Part shown: piece by piece, positions 16,024 through 25,600 of the stretch
Layout of the letters: every line of letters starts with the position of its first letter
Numbering within the stretch: the stretch's first letter is position 1
From: Bacteroidota bacterium
GTDB taxonomy: Bacteria > Bacteroidota > Bacteroidia > Bacteroidales > UBA6013
Length of the DNA: 64,000 nt
Direction: 5' to 3'
NCBI GenBank assembly: GCA_020048645.1
Contig: JAIFMG010000041.1
Coordinates: forward strand, 1 to 64,000
Notes under the pieces: model-generated
The model's database searches: none
The model's input: the letters and a program-made list of their open reading frames with translations, nothing else
What the model was told of the DNA's origin: nothing
Translations under genes and position numbers: made by a program

Positions 16024-18753
16024 TCAATTGATGTCAACCCAGTCCATGCCGTTGAAATAGCGTAGCGTGCAGGTGCCGTCGAAGTTGTCCTGCATGTACA
16101 AGTCGCCCATCGAGGGCAGAATCGGCTCCGAATCCATCGGCTCCAGCCGCATGGCCGAGCTGATGTGCAGCTTCCGCTCCGGATTCCGCACACCCACGCC
16201 CAGCGCGCCCGTGTTCGGCGCGACAAAGACGCCCAAGTCCTCATTCAGGTTGGGATCCGTGTAGAACTGGTATCCGCCCGCGGCCCGCACCACGAACTCG
16301 TTCGGGCCCGAGCTGCTCACGGGCGTGCCCGCGTTCGAGTTGTCCCCGAACACGATCGAGCCGTCGCCGATGCTCTGGGCGTTCGTGCCGAAAGCCATCG
16401 TCCGGTAGCCGAAGGAAGTAACCCCCTCGTTGCCAATGGCGAAGGCGCCCTCGCCTTCCGCCACCGCGTAGGTGCCCAGCGCGAAAGAGTTGTCGCCCTG
16501 CGCGTAGGCGTTGAAGCCGATGGCGAACGCGCTGGAGCCGTAAATGACGCCGCCGCCCGTCATCGTCGGGTCGTAGATCGTCGGGTTGCCGCCCGCGTAG
16601 GCGAACTTGCCCAGGGCCACCGAGCCGTCGCCCAGCGCGTAGGCGTTCTCGCCAATGGCGAACGAGCCTTGCCCCTCGGAGACAGAACCGAAGCCGATCG
16701 AGTAGGAGTTCTGGCCGCGGGCCGAGGCCTGCTGGCCGATCGCGAACGAGCCGATGCCCGTGGCGTAGGCGCTGAAGCCAATGGCCACCGAGTTGGCGCT
16801 GAAGGTCTTGCCGGGCAACACCTTGCCATCCTTGTCGATGTCCGTCTGGTCGCCCCCCGCGAAGGCGGACTGGCCAATGGCAACCGAGCCAAGCCCCAAG
16901 GCGTAAGACTCGCCGCCCAAGGCCAAGGCGCCCCGTCCCTGCGCCGTCGAGCCCATGCCGTAGGCATAGGAGTTCTCGCCCCGGGCCGAGGCCCCCATGC
17001 CGATGGCGAAGGACGACAGGCCCGTGGCGTAGGAGCTGTTGCCAATGGCCACCGAGTTGGCGCTGAAGGTCGCCGTAGGGTCGATCACGTTGCCCGACCC
17101 GTCGATGGCAGTCTGGTCGCCGCCCGCGTAGGCGAACTGGCCGAGCGCCAGCGAGCCGAAGCCCAGCGCGAAGGCCGAGTTGCCAATGGCGAACGAGCCG
17201 TCGCCGTGCGCCAGCGAGTTGTAGCCGATCGAGTAGGCGTCCGTGCCAATGGCCGAGGAGCTTTCGCCAATGGCCAAGGACCCCAGCCCGTCGGCGGAGG
17301 CGCTGGCGCCCAGCGCGTAAGAGTTCGGACCATTGGTCACCGCGCCGATGCCCAGCGCGAAGCTCTGCGTCCCCTCCGCGGAGGCGTAGCGCCCGAAGGC
17401 GAAGCTGTTGTCTTCGTGCGTTACGGCACCGTCGCCAATGGCCACCGAAGAGGCGCCCAGGGCCTCGGCCTCGTAGCCGATGGCCGTCGAGTAGTCCCCG
17501 ATGGCACGCGGCCGGTAGCCGAAGGCCTGCGAGTAGTCGCCCATGGCCAGCGCGTGGTAGCCCGTGCCCATGGAGTTGGTGCCCACCGAGTCGGCGCCGC
17601 CGATCTGGACCCGGCCCACCCGGAAGGCCTCGCGGTTCGGGTACCAGAGCATCCGGGGCTCGTCGAGGACCACCTCGGCCGCCGTCGCTCCCGAGACCAG
17701 GAAGGCCTGCTCGGCCTCGCCCTCTTTGGCGGCCGTGTAGCCGCCCACGGCGAATCCGCCCGCGCCCGCCTTGCTCGAGTTGTCAGGGTAATAGACCCGG
17801 GTGCTGTCGGGCGTGACCCGCAGGTACTCGCGCGAGCCGAACTTCGAGGCGCCGTAGCCGCCCACGGCGAAGCCGCCCGCGCCCGCCTTGGCTTCCGACT
17901 CGGGCACATAGACCCGCGTGCTGTCGGGCGTCACGAAAAGGATGTTGTTGATGCCTGCCTTCGCGGCCGAGTAGCCGCCCACGGCGAAGCCGCCCGCGCC
18001 CGCCTTGGCGGCGTCGTCGGGCACGTAAACCCGGGTGCTATCGGGCGTCACGAACAGGAAGTTGCTCATGCCCGCCTTCGAGGCGCCATAGCCGCCCACG
18101 GCGAAGCCGCCCGCGCCCGCCTTGTCGGCCGCGTCGGGCACATACACGCGCGTGCTGTCGCGGGTGACCCGGAAGATCTCCTCGTCCGTGTTCAGGCTCG
18201 CGACCGAGAAGCCGCCCCAGCCGGTGGTCGGTGCCTCCTCGACGAAGACCCGCACCCCTTCGGGATAGACGGCGAAGACGGTCTGGCCCTCGCTGTTCTT
18301 GACCTCGAAGAGCGGGTCGTTCGGCCCGCTGGCGCCGTTGCCTTGCACGGCCAGCTTGCCCCCGGGGCTGTTGGTGCCCAGGCCGACGTTCTGGTCAGGG
18401 TTGGTCAGGAAGACCGAGCTGGAGCTGGCCTGCCAGAGGTTGTCGCCCGTGGAGGGCAAGGCCAGGTTGGTCCAGATTGTGCCGTTGTAGAAGAAGAAGC
18501 TGCCCAGGTCGGTGTCGAAGACCAGCAGGCCGGTGGCCGGGTTCGCGATGGCTACCCGCTGGGTCGAGCTTACCCTCGGCACCAGGATGCCCCTCTCGGT
18601 GGAGGAAATATCCAGCATCGCGGAGGGGTCGGGGGTCTGCCCCGGGACGTCCGAGATGCCGACGCTCTGCGCCATGGCCGCCCCTCCCACCAGGGAAAGG
18701 AGACCCAAGCTGGCCAGCGTCCGTTTCAATCCTTTGTTGATGATGTTTCGCAT
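16024..18753 (-). CDS. YadA-head-like repetitive surface protein
   Basis: 909 residues with a signal peptide (MRNIINKGLKRTLASLGLL...MAQ). The N-terminal section has the Bacteroidota structural-protein opening 'SAMLDISSTERGILVPRV'. Residues about 200-360 hold several 39-residue repeats built on 'PDSTRVYV' and 'KAGAGGFAVGGY'. Residues about 395-800 are YadA/Hia head repeats of 14 residues with 'S.AIG..A.A.G'. The C-terminus ends in 'YFNGMDWVDIN' and shows neither a YadA membrane anchor nor a T9SS domain. In this it resembles Bacteroidota tail-fibre-like surface proteins. Likely role: trimeric adhesive or structural surface fibre. It is co-directional with the T9SS gene 21 bases downstream. Confidence 0.85.
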   Translation of the reverse strand: MRNIINKGLKRTLASLGLLSLVGGAAMAQSVGISDVPGQTPDPSAMLDISSTERGILVPRVSSTQRVAIANPATGLLVFDTDLGSFFFYNGTIWTNLALPSTGDNLWQASSSSVFLTNPDQNVGLGTNSPGGKLAVQGNGASGPNDPLFEVKNSEGQTVFAVYPEGVRVFVEEAPTTGWGGFSVASLNTDEEIFRVTRDSTRVYVPDAADKAGAGGFAVGGYGASKAGMSNFLFVTPDSTRVYVPDDAAKAGAGGFAVGGYSAAKAGINNILFVTPDSTRVYVPESEAKAGAGGFAVGGYGASKFGSREYLRVTPDSTRVYYPDNSSKAGAGGFAVGGYTAAKEGEAEQAFLVSGATAAEVVLDEPRMLWYPNREAFRVGRVQIGGADSVGTNSMGTGYHALAMGDYSQAFGYRPRAIGDYSTAIGYEAEALGASSVAIGDGAVTHEDNSFAFGRYASAEGTQSFALGIGAVTNGPNSYALGASASADGLGSLAIGESSSAIGTDAYSIGYNSLAHGDGSFAIGNSAFALGFGSLALGQFAYAGGDQTAIDGSGNVIDPTATFSANSVAIGNSSYATGLSSFAIGMGASARGENSYAYGMGSTAQGRGALALGGESYALGLGSVAIGQSAFAGGDQTDIDKDGKVLPGKTFSANSVAIGFSAYATGIGSFAIGQQASARGQNSYSIGFGSVSEGQGSFAIGENAYALGDGSVALGKFAYAGGNPTIYDPTMTGGGVIYGSSAFAIGFNAYAQGDNSFALGTYAVAEGEGAFAIGNEGVTSFGYRTMAFGTNAQSIGDGSIVFGDNSNAGTPVSSSGPNEFVVRAAGGYQFYTDPNLNEDLGVFVAPNTGALGVGVRNPERKLHISSAMRLEPMDSEPILPSMGDLYMQDNFDGTCTLRYFNGMDWVDIN
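17740..18125 (-). repeat. Coding tandem repeats of 117 bp (39 aa) in the YadA-like gene
   Basis: The block 'cccacggcgaagccgcccg' recurs near 17744, 17861, 17978 and 18091, i.e. with a period close to 117 bp. The units encode 'KAGAGGFAVGGY' plus 'TPDSTRVYVP'. DNA identity between units is high, pointing to recent duplication or gene conversion. Confidence 0.85.
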
Positions 18754-18792
18754 TGGCTTTTAGAATTAGGATGGATGTTTGGTTTGTCTGCC

Positions 18793-18824
18793 TAAATATA
18801 GTCCATTCTTCTACAATACGGAAA
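18793..18824 (-). promoter_or_regulatory. Candidate promoter for the YadA-like/T9SS unit
   Basis: On the minus strand: TTTC at 18824-18821, a 20-base spacer, then TATATTTA at 18800-18793. Each element is one base from consensus. It sits in the 85-base gap between the giant sensor and the YadA-like gene. Confidence 0.45.
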
Positions 18825-18838
18825 AGCGATCATCAAAC

Positions 18839-21800
18839 TCACGCCTGGACCAAGGGCAGGCGCAGCGAGAAGTTGGCGAACTTGTCCACTTCGGAGCTCA
18901 CCTCCAGCCTTCCCTTGTGCATCTTGACCACGTCCATGCAGTAATAGAGGCCCAGGCCCGTGGCCTCGGCGGGAGGCCGCGTGGTGAACAAGGGGTCGAA
19001 GACCTTGCGGATGTCCTGCTCGGGGATGCCCACGCCGTTGTCCACCAGATCGAGCCGCACGTGGTCCTGCTCGACGCGGCCCACCACCCTAAACAAGGGC
19101 TGGTACGAAGCCCCGGCCTTCTGGCGCCGGTTGCGCATCGAAATGGCCGAGTTGTGGCACATGTGCCGGAGCATCTTGATGAACTCCGCCGGCACGATGC
19201 GCACGGGCAGGCTCGCCTCCTTGAACTCGAACTGGACCTGCGGGTTGGGAAGGCTCTTGTCAGAGCCGGCAATCTCAGTGAAGAGCCTTGGCACGTACTC
19301 GCGGCTGAACTGCGCCAGGTCCAAGGCTGCGAACTCCTGCGACTTGGGCCGGATCACGTCCTCCATCTCCTTGATGATGCGCGTGGCCACGCGCCCGTGC
19401 GAAAGGATCTTCGAGACGTTCGAGTGCATCATGCCCAGCACGTCCTCGAGCTCGGCCTTGAGCTCCTCGTCCAAGTCCGGGGCCTCCTCGGTGAGCATCT
19501 CCGATACCTCGTCCTTGAGCTCGAGCGTTACGTCCGAGAAGTTCACGATGTAATTCAGCGGGTTGATGACCCTGTCCACCAGGCCCTGCGTGAGCTTGCC
19601 CGCCGAGGCGAGCTGCTCTTGGCGCACCAGCTCTTCCTGGGTCTCGCGCAAGTTCAGCAAGGTGACCTGGAGGTCCTCCAGGATGCGGGTCTTGATGAAG
19701 GCCGAGATCAGGTGCTGCTTGAGGTTGTTGGTCATGCTGAAGTCGCTGCTGTCGAAGGCGTCGTGGTGCTTGAGGTTGGCCAGGATGATGAAGCCCTGCA
19801 CCTTGCTCTCGATGTTGACCACGATGACCAGGATGGACTTGGGCGGAGGCGAGAGCCCCAGCGGGTTGAGCGCCCGGTCCTCGATCTCGTTCTTGAAGAA
19901 GATGTCCTCGAAGACCTCCATCGAGCCCCGCAAGAAGAGGTCCTCGGCCTCCTCGAAGGTCAGCTCGTGGTTCTGGACCAGCTCCTTGTCCACCCCGAAG
20001 GTGGCCTTGTAGGTGAAGTTCCCCGTCTCCTGGTTGAGCACCAGCGCGCCCGCCTTCTCGGTGCCCTTGATCATCTTGAGCATGGTCAGCAGGGCATCGA
20101 AAAGGCCCTCCAGCTTGATCTGCGAGTTGATGGTCTTGACGATGCGGTTGATCTTGCCGAGCTCCTCGTTCTTCTTGGCCAGCTCCAGCGACTGCTTCTC
20201 CATCTCCTCCTTCTGCCGCACGACCTCCTCGGTGCGCTCCTCGATGGTCTTCTCCAAGGCCATTTTCTCCTTGAGCAACTGCCGCGAGCGCAGCTTGAAA
20301 GCGAACCAGATGGCCAACCCCAGGATGCTGAGGTAGAACACGAAGGCCCACCACTTGTAGAACCAAGGCCGCAGCACCTCGAAGCGGAAAGTGGCCTCCT
20401 GGCTGATGTTGCCCTCGCGGTCGCGGGCCTTCACCCGGAAGACATAGACCCCGGCGGGCAAGTTCGTGTATTCCTTGGTGTTGATGGCCCCGAAAGGCGA
20501 CCAAGACTCGTCGAAGCCCTCGAGCAGGTAGCTGAAGAGCAACTGGCCACGGGCATGGAAGCGCGGCGCCGCGAACTCGAAGCGGATGCTGTTGAAGTGG
20601 TGCGAGAGCCTTGGCGCGGCGCCCTCGGCCTGGCCCGGCGCGATGCCGCCCTCCGCGCGCAGGAAGGTCCCCGCGAAAAGCAGCGAGTCGCCAACGGTCG
20701 AAACCCGCCGAATCATGGCCCCGAACTCGATCGCCCGCTCGGCCATTTGCTCGCTGTCGAAGACCACCAGCCCCTTGGGCCCGGCCAGCCAGGTGCGGCC
20801 GCCGTCGAAGTAGATGCTGCTCACCACGAAGTCCGAAACCGACATGAACGGCTCGCGCAAGACCTTGGCAGAGTCCTCGCCAAGCCGCTCCAGAATGGCG
20901 ATGTCGCGCTGGCTGCCCTGCGTGGCCCAGTAGCGCCCGCTGGCGTCGCGCTTGAACAGGTCGAACCAGAAGTTCTGCCTGCCGAAAGGATAGGACTCCA
21001 CGAAACGGTCCTGGGCAGGGTCATAGACGTAGAAGTTCTGCTCGGAGCTGAAGACCACGTTGTCCTCCAGCAGGTTCATCTCGTAGCCGATGATCGTGTC
21101 GCTCGAGTAGCGCTTGTACTCCCAGTTCGAGGGATCGACCCGCACCAGGCCCTGCCTGAGGCTTTCCATCCAGATGCCCTTCCCTTTGACAGCCAGCAGC
21201 TTGGTCACCGAAACGCCAGCCTGGACCTCCCGTGCGAGCCTCCAGCCGTCGCCCTCGCGGGCCAGCACGGCCAGGCCGCTGGTCGTGCCCACGTAGAGCG
21301 TGTCGGCCGAGCCCGGCGATGCGATGATGCTCGTGGCGAACAGCTCGACCAGCAGCGCCGCCTCCCCCTGCTCGACCCGATAGACGCCCCGGCTGGTGGC
21401 CGCCAGCAGGTCGGGGCCGGCCTGCGCGAAGCCGAAGCATCCGTAGATGATTTCGGCCTGGCTCTCCGCGTCGGCGACCTTGGCGAACTGGCCGCTGGCG
21501 TCCATGTACTGGATGCCCTGCGAGCTGGCCAGATAGACCGTGCCATTGTGCCGGACCACCTCGCGCGCCTCGCCGCTGATGCCGTCCTCGTCGTCGAGCA
21601 CGCCGATGGGGCTGGGATACTCCACCAGGGCAAGCCCGTCGTTCAGGGCCAGCCAGATGTTGTGGTGCATGTCCACGAAAATGTCGTTGACCGACTCGTT
21701 CTCAAGCCCGTCGGATTTGTCGATGACCATGACCGGATGGCCCTCCTTGTCGGCGATGACCAGGCCCATGCCGTCGGTGCCCAGCGCGAACTGCCCGTTG

Positions 21801-22579
21801 GGGAGCAAGGTGCCGCAGGTGATCGATCCCAGCGACGCGCTGGCTTCCAGGCCCTTGACAATCCGTCCGTCGCGCAGCGCGAGGATGCCCAGCCGCCGGG
21901 TGATCAGCCAGTAGCCCCCATCGGGGTTCTCGACCATCGAGACCACTTCGATCTGCTTGGGGATGTCTTCGGCCATGCCCAGGCTGGCCAAGGGCTGGCC
22001 CGGCCCGTAGAACTGCGCCCCCGATTCCTTGCGGAAGATGTAGAGCCGATCGCCAAAGACGAAGGTGGAGACCACCAGGTCAACCGGCTCGATGATGCGG
22101 GTCAGGGACTGGCCATCCCATTGGAAGACGGCCGAATCGGAAGCGAAGTAGGCCCAGCCGTTGTCGGCCACCAGCGCCCGGTGGAAAGTCTGGTCGGCGA
22201 AGCGGAACATCGAGTCGGGCACCAGCGGGCGGAAGGTCATCCGGCCCAGCGCGTCCGGCAGCAGGCGCCCCAGCTCGCCCCGGGCGGCCACGAAGATCTG
22301 CCCGCTGTCGGCCAGCTCGGCCAGGTCGTTCACCTGCCGGTTGTCGGCCGTCGGTATCATGCGCCACTGCCAGCCGTCGTACTCGAGCACTCCGGCGAAG
22401 TTGGCCGCGAGGATCGTCCCCCGGGCGTCCTGCGTCAGGCTGAAGTTCTGCCCGTGCGCCTGGTACTGCTCCACGGAGAAGTAGCGCACCAGCGGACTGC
22501 CCGCCTGTTGCGCGCTGGCCAAAGGCATCCAGAGCCCTGTCGCAAGCCAAAGGAAAGAGATCGCGCGGAAGATTTTCAT
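18839..22579 (-). CDS. Second giant propeller/Y_Y_Y/GAF sensor with degenerate histidine-kinase core
   Basis: 1246 residues, paralogous in layout to the protein at 10717-14637. Signal peptide (MKIFRAISFLWLATGLWMPLASAQ), propeller-like periplasmic part (25-655), Y_Y_Y (660-736), membrane helix (743-765) and a coiled coil. Then GAF-like domain (816-946), HisKA-like helix and GHKL domain (1116-1243; 'DNGVGIP', 'ATGLGLY'). At the H-box it reads 'LVDRVINPLNYI', so Asp1002 (codon 19576-19574) replaces the catalytic His. The same replacement in two paralogues argues against sequencing error. The gene follows the nucleotide transporter with a 24-base gap, so the two are probably co-transcribed; no dedicated response regulator lies next to it. 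Confidence 0.93.
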   Translation of the reverse strand: MKIFRAISFLWLATGLWMPLASAQQAGSPLVRYFSVEQYQAHGQNFSLTQDARGTILAANFAGVLEYDGWQWRMIPTADNRQVNDLAELADSGQIFVAARGELGRLLPDALGRMTFRPLVPDSMFRFADQTFHRALVADNGWAYFASDSAVFQWDGQSLTRIIEPVDLVVSTFVFGDRLYIFRKESGAQFYGPGQPLASLGMAEDIPKQIEVVSMVENPDGGYWLITRRLGILALRDGRIVKGLEASASLGSITCGTLLPNGQFALGTDGMGLVIADKEGHPVMVIDKSDGLENESVNDIFVDMHHNIWLALNDGLALVEYPSPIGVLDDEDGISGEAREVVRHNGTVYLASSQGIQYMDASGQFAKVADAESQAEIIYGCFGFAQAGPDLLAATSRGVYRVEQGEAALLVELFATSIIASPGSADTLYVGTTSGLAVLAREGDGWRLAREVQAGVSVTKLLAVKGKGIWMESLRQGLVRVDPSNWEYKRYSSDTIIGYEMNLLEDNVVFSSEQNFYVYDPAQDRFVESYPFGRQNFWFDLFKRDASGRYWATQGSQRDIAILERLGEDSAKVLREPFMSVSDFVVSSIYFDGGRTWLAGPKGLVVFDSEQMAERAIEFGAMIRRVSTVGDSLLFAGTFLRAEGGIAPGQAEGAAPRLSHHFNSIRFEFAAPRFHARGQLLFSYLLEGFDESWSPFGAINTKEYTNLPAGVYVFRVKARDREGNISQEATFRFEVLRPWFYKWWAFVFYLSILGLAIWFAFKLRSRQLLKEKMALEKTIEERTEEVVRQKEEMEKQSLELAKKNEELGKINRIVKTINSQIKLEGLFDALLTMLKMIKGTEKAGALVLNQETGNFTYKATFGVDKELVQNHELTFEEAEDLFLRGSMEVFEDIFFKNEIEDRALNPLGLSPPPKSILVIVVNIESKVQGFIILANLKHHDAFDSSDFSMTNNLKQHLISAFIKTRILEDLQVTLLNLRETQEELVRQEQLASAGKLTQGLVDRVINPLNYIVNFSDVTLELKDEVSEMLTEEAPDLDEELKAELEDVLGMMHSNVSKILSHGRVATRIIKEMEDVIRPKSQEFAALDLAQFSREYVPRLFTEIAGSDKSLPNPQVQFEFKEASLPVRIVPAEFIKMLRHMCHNSAISMRNRRQKAGASYQPLFRVVGRVEQDHVRLDLVDNGVGIPEQDIRKVFDPLFTTRPPAEATGLGLYYCMDVVKMHKGRLEVSSEVDKFANFSLRLPLVQA

Positions 22580-22603
22580 GGTTTCAAGGGCTAATTTTCA
22601 GGG

Positions 22604-25600
22604 CTAGTACGACGCGGCCACGCTCAGCTCGGGCCTGGACAGCATCGCGAGGAAACTCTTGGTAACTTCGACGTTGGAGTTGAGCAGGTCATAGAGCGAG
22701 ACCGTGGGGATGGCCATCAGCAGGCAGTCCTCGACGGCGCGCAGCTCGACCTGCTGGCGCCGCAGGGCGGGGGCGGTAAGCTCGCCCAGCAGCTCGGACG
22801 CGGCCCAGCGCGAGGGGACCTCGGGCACCGAAAGGCTCAGCCGGCCTTCGCAGACCAGCAGGAAGTCCTTGTCGGGGTCGAGCCGGAACTCCTGCCCGGC
22901 CGAGAGCCGGATAGGCTTGCAGGAGAAGGCCAGGCCGACGAGCAAGCTCTGGTGCAGGCTGCTGAAAAAGCGGTTCTGCCGAAGCAGCTCGATGCGGAGC
23001 CAGATGCCGACCCGCTGCGGATCTTTGCTGTAATTGAGGAACTTGCGCAAGAAGAGGGCCTCGGGCGGATACTTGAGCTCCACGTCGGCCAGCAGGCCCT
23101 CGAGGCTGCCTGGCCAGCGCGACAGCAAGACCTGGCAGGAGACCTCGCGGAGCAGCATGTTCGGGTGCAGGGCCAGCCCGCGCAGCAGCGACTGGGCCTC
23201 GGGGTCGGCCTGCTTCTCGAGCTCGAGCACGGCGCAGGCCTTGGTCCAGACCCGCAGGGTCGAGAAGTCGCGCATGAGCAGCTCCTTCAGGCGCGCCTGC
23301 ACGGGGTGACGCCGCTGCGGGAACAGGTTCTCGTAGGCCTTGACGGCCAAGGGCATCTCGGTGTTCTCGACCATGGGCACCACCAGGGCCTTGAGGTCTT
23401 CGGTGAGCACCATTTCCAGGATCTCGAGCGCGTAGTTGCGGTCCTCGCCCTCCGAGCTGAGCGACTCCTGCAAGGTGGCCATGGTCTGGTTGTCGTAGAG
23501 GCATCCCAGGAGCTGGAAGATCTTCTCCTGCGAGCTGCGCCGCTCGATCTCGAGGGCGTCCACCAGCCGCGGGTGCGAGACGGGGTCAAGGTCGATGCTG
23601 GTGGCCAGGAGCCAGACGTGGTGCTCGACCTGCTTTTCGACAAGGCCCTTGAAGAAGTTGGCGTTCTTCTCCGAGACCTTGTAGCCGAACAGGTGCAAAG
23701 CCCGCAGGACGTTGGCCTTGACCTTCAGCGAACTGTTGGTCAGCTTGTTGGCCAGCAGCTCCAGCTTGTCCTCCTCGATGATGGTCTCCATGGCCTTGAC
23801 CACGCGGAACTGTCGGTGCGGCTCGTCCATCTTCTTCTGGAAGTAGTTGTCGAGCCCGGGCAGGATGGGCGGGCCGATCTTGCGGATGGCAGAGGCGGCC
23901 AGGGTGGCCGTCTCGATGCTGGAAAGCGAGTTGACCACGAAGGCGTTGAGCTCCTTGCGGCGGATCTTCCCGGCCGAGACCAGGGCCTGCTCGCGGACCT
24001 GGCCGTTGTCGTCCTGCATGAGCGAGAGCAGGAGCCGGATGGCCTTGAACCGCCCCGTGTAGCCCAGCAGACGGGCCGCCTCGAGCCGCAGGGCCCAGTC
24101 GGCCTCGCCGCACATCCGGGCCAGGTCCTTCATCCGGCGGCGGCTCTTCTCTTCGAGGAACTCGCACAAGGCGCCGGCCTCGGACCCGTCCTCGCGGGAG
24201 GCCAGCCCGCGCAGGGTCGGGATGGCCGACAGGACCAGCCGCTCGCGCACGAGCGCCAGCAGCCGCCCGCGGAGGTCCGGGCGCAGGCCCAGCAGCTCCG
24301 TCAGGATGTCGCCCATGTGGGCAGGCTCAAGCCGCTCGACCAGCAGCAGCAGGTGCGCAAACTCCTCCGGCTCCGCCTCCGCCAGCCGAAGCCGAAGCGC
24401 CGCCAAGTTCGTATTCGAAAGCTCCTCCTCGTTCTTGAGGCTCTTGTTCTGCTTGATGGTCTCCAGGTTCGCCTGGAGGCGCATCTTGTACTCCTTGGCC
24501 ATTTTCAAGCTCTGCGGAACCCAGAACAGCAGCATGGCCAGCAGGATGACGTTGAAGTGGATGAGGCTCATGCCCGGCAGGAAGCCCAGCAGCAGCAGCA
24601 AGACCCCGGCGGCCACGCCCCCGAAGGCCTTGGGGCCCGACTCCATGAAGTTCTGCATGGCCACGCGGTCCTCCTTGGGCAGGGGCTGGAACAGCACCTG
24701 GAAGGCCGGATCGTAGAAGCTCGTGCGCAAGACCCTGAAAAACAGCTTGGTCATGGAAACAAAACCCAGGAACACAATGGCCGTGCCGAAGAAAAAACCG
24801 GAAAAAATCGCCAGGGCCACGCTCAGGCCCGAGATGAAAGGCAGCGAGGCCAGGCCGAAGCGGAGGCCGTAGCGGCTCAGCAGCTTGCCCGAGAGGAAGG
24901 TCTTCATCAGGAACTCCACGAAGGTGTTGAAGCCGAAGAACAGCGCGATGAAAACCGACAGCACCTGCGCCTCCGAAAACTGGTCCTTCAGGTTGACCAT
25001 GAAGATGAAGTCCACGAAGAAGTTGCCGAACATCGGCAGCAGGGACACCCAGAAGAAGGTGCGGAAATAAGGCTCGCGGAACAGCTCGCGCATGCTCTTG
25101 CCCACCGGCTTGCCGTCCTCGCCCAAGGCGGCCCCCTTGGGCGCGGGCTTCTGCGAAAGCCTCTCGCGGAAGCGCGCCACGATGGCCATCATCAGCACGA
25201 TGCAGACGGCCATGGCCCCGAAGCTGATCAGCATGACCTGCTCGGTGCTGATGTAGCGCAGCAGGATGGGCACCGAAAAGAAGCTCAGCATCGAGGCGAG
25301 CACCTCGCCCGTGCCAATCAGCCCGAAAAGCCGCTTGCCCTGCCGAAGGTCGAACACCTTGCCCGCCACGCCCCAGAAGGTCAGCGCCTGCACGAAGACG
25401 ATTACCCGCATCCAGACGAACATCAAGAACGCCAGCCACTTGTTGCCCGTGGCCATGTAGCCCAAGACCATCAGCAGGATGCTCGCCGCCAGAAAGACCA
25501 CCCCAGCCACCGAGAACACCGAGAAAGGCAGCTTCTGCTGGACCTTGCTGACCCCCTTGCCCAGGCCGAACAGGAAGAGGCCCCCGATCACATAAGCCAG

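Noticed and set aside
18839-22594. Long open frames on the strand opposite the giant sensor genes (for example plus-strand frames over 1000 codons)
   Set aside because: They are antisense shadows caused by GC-rich codon use. They are rich in Val, Ala, Arg, Gly and His, have no domains, and mirror well-supported minus-strand genes.
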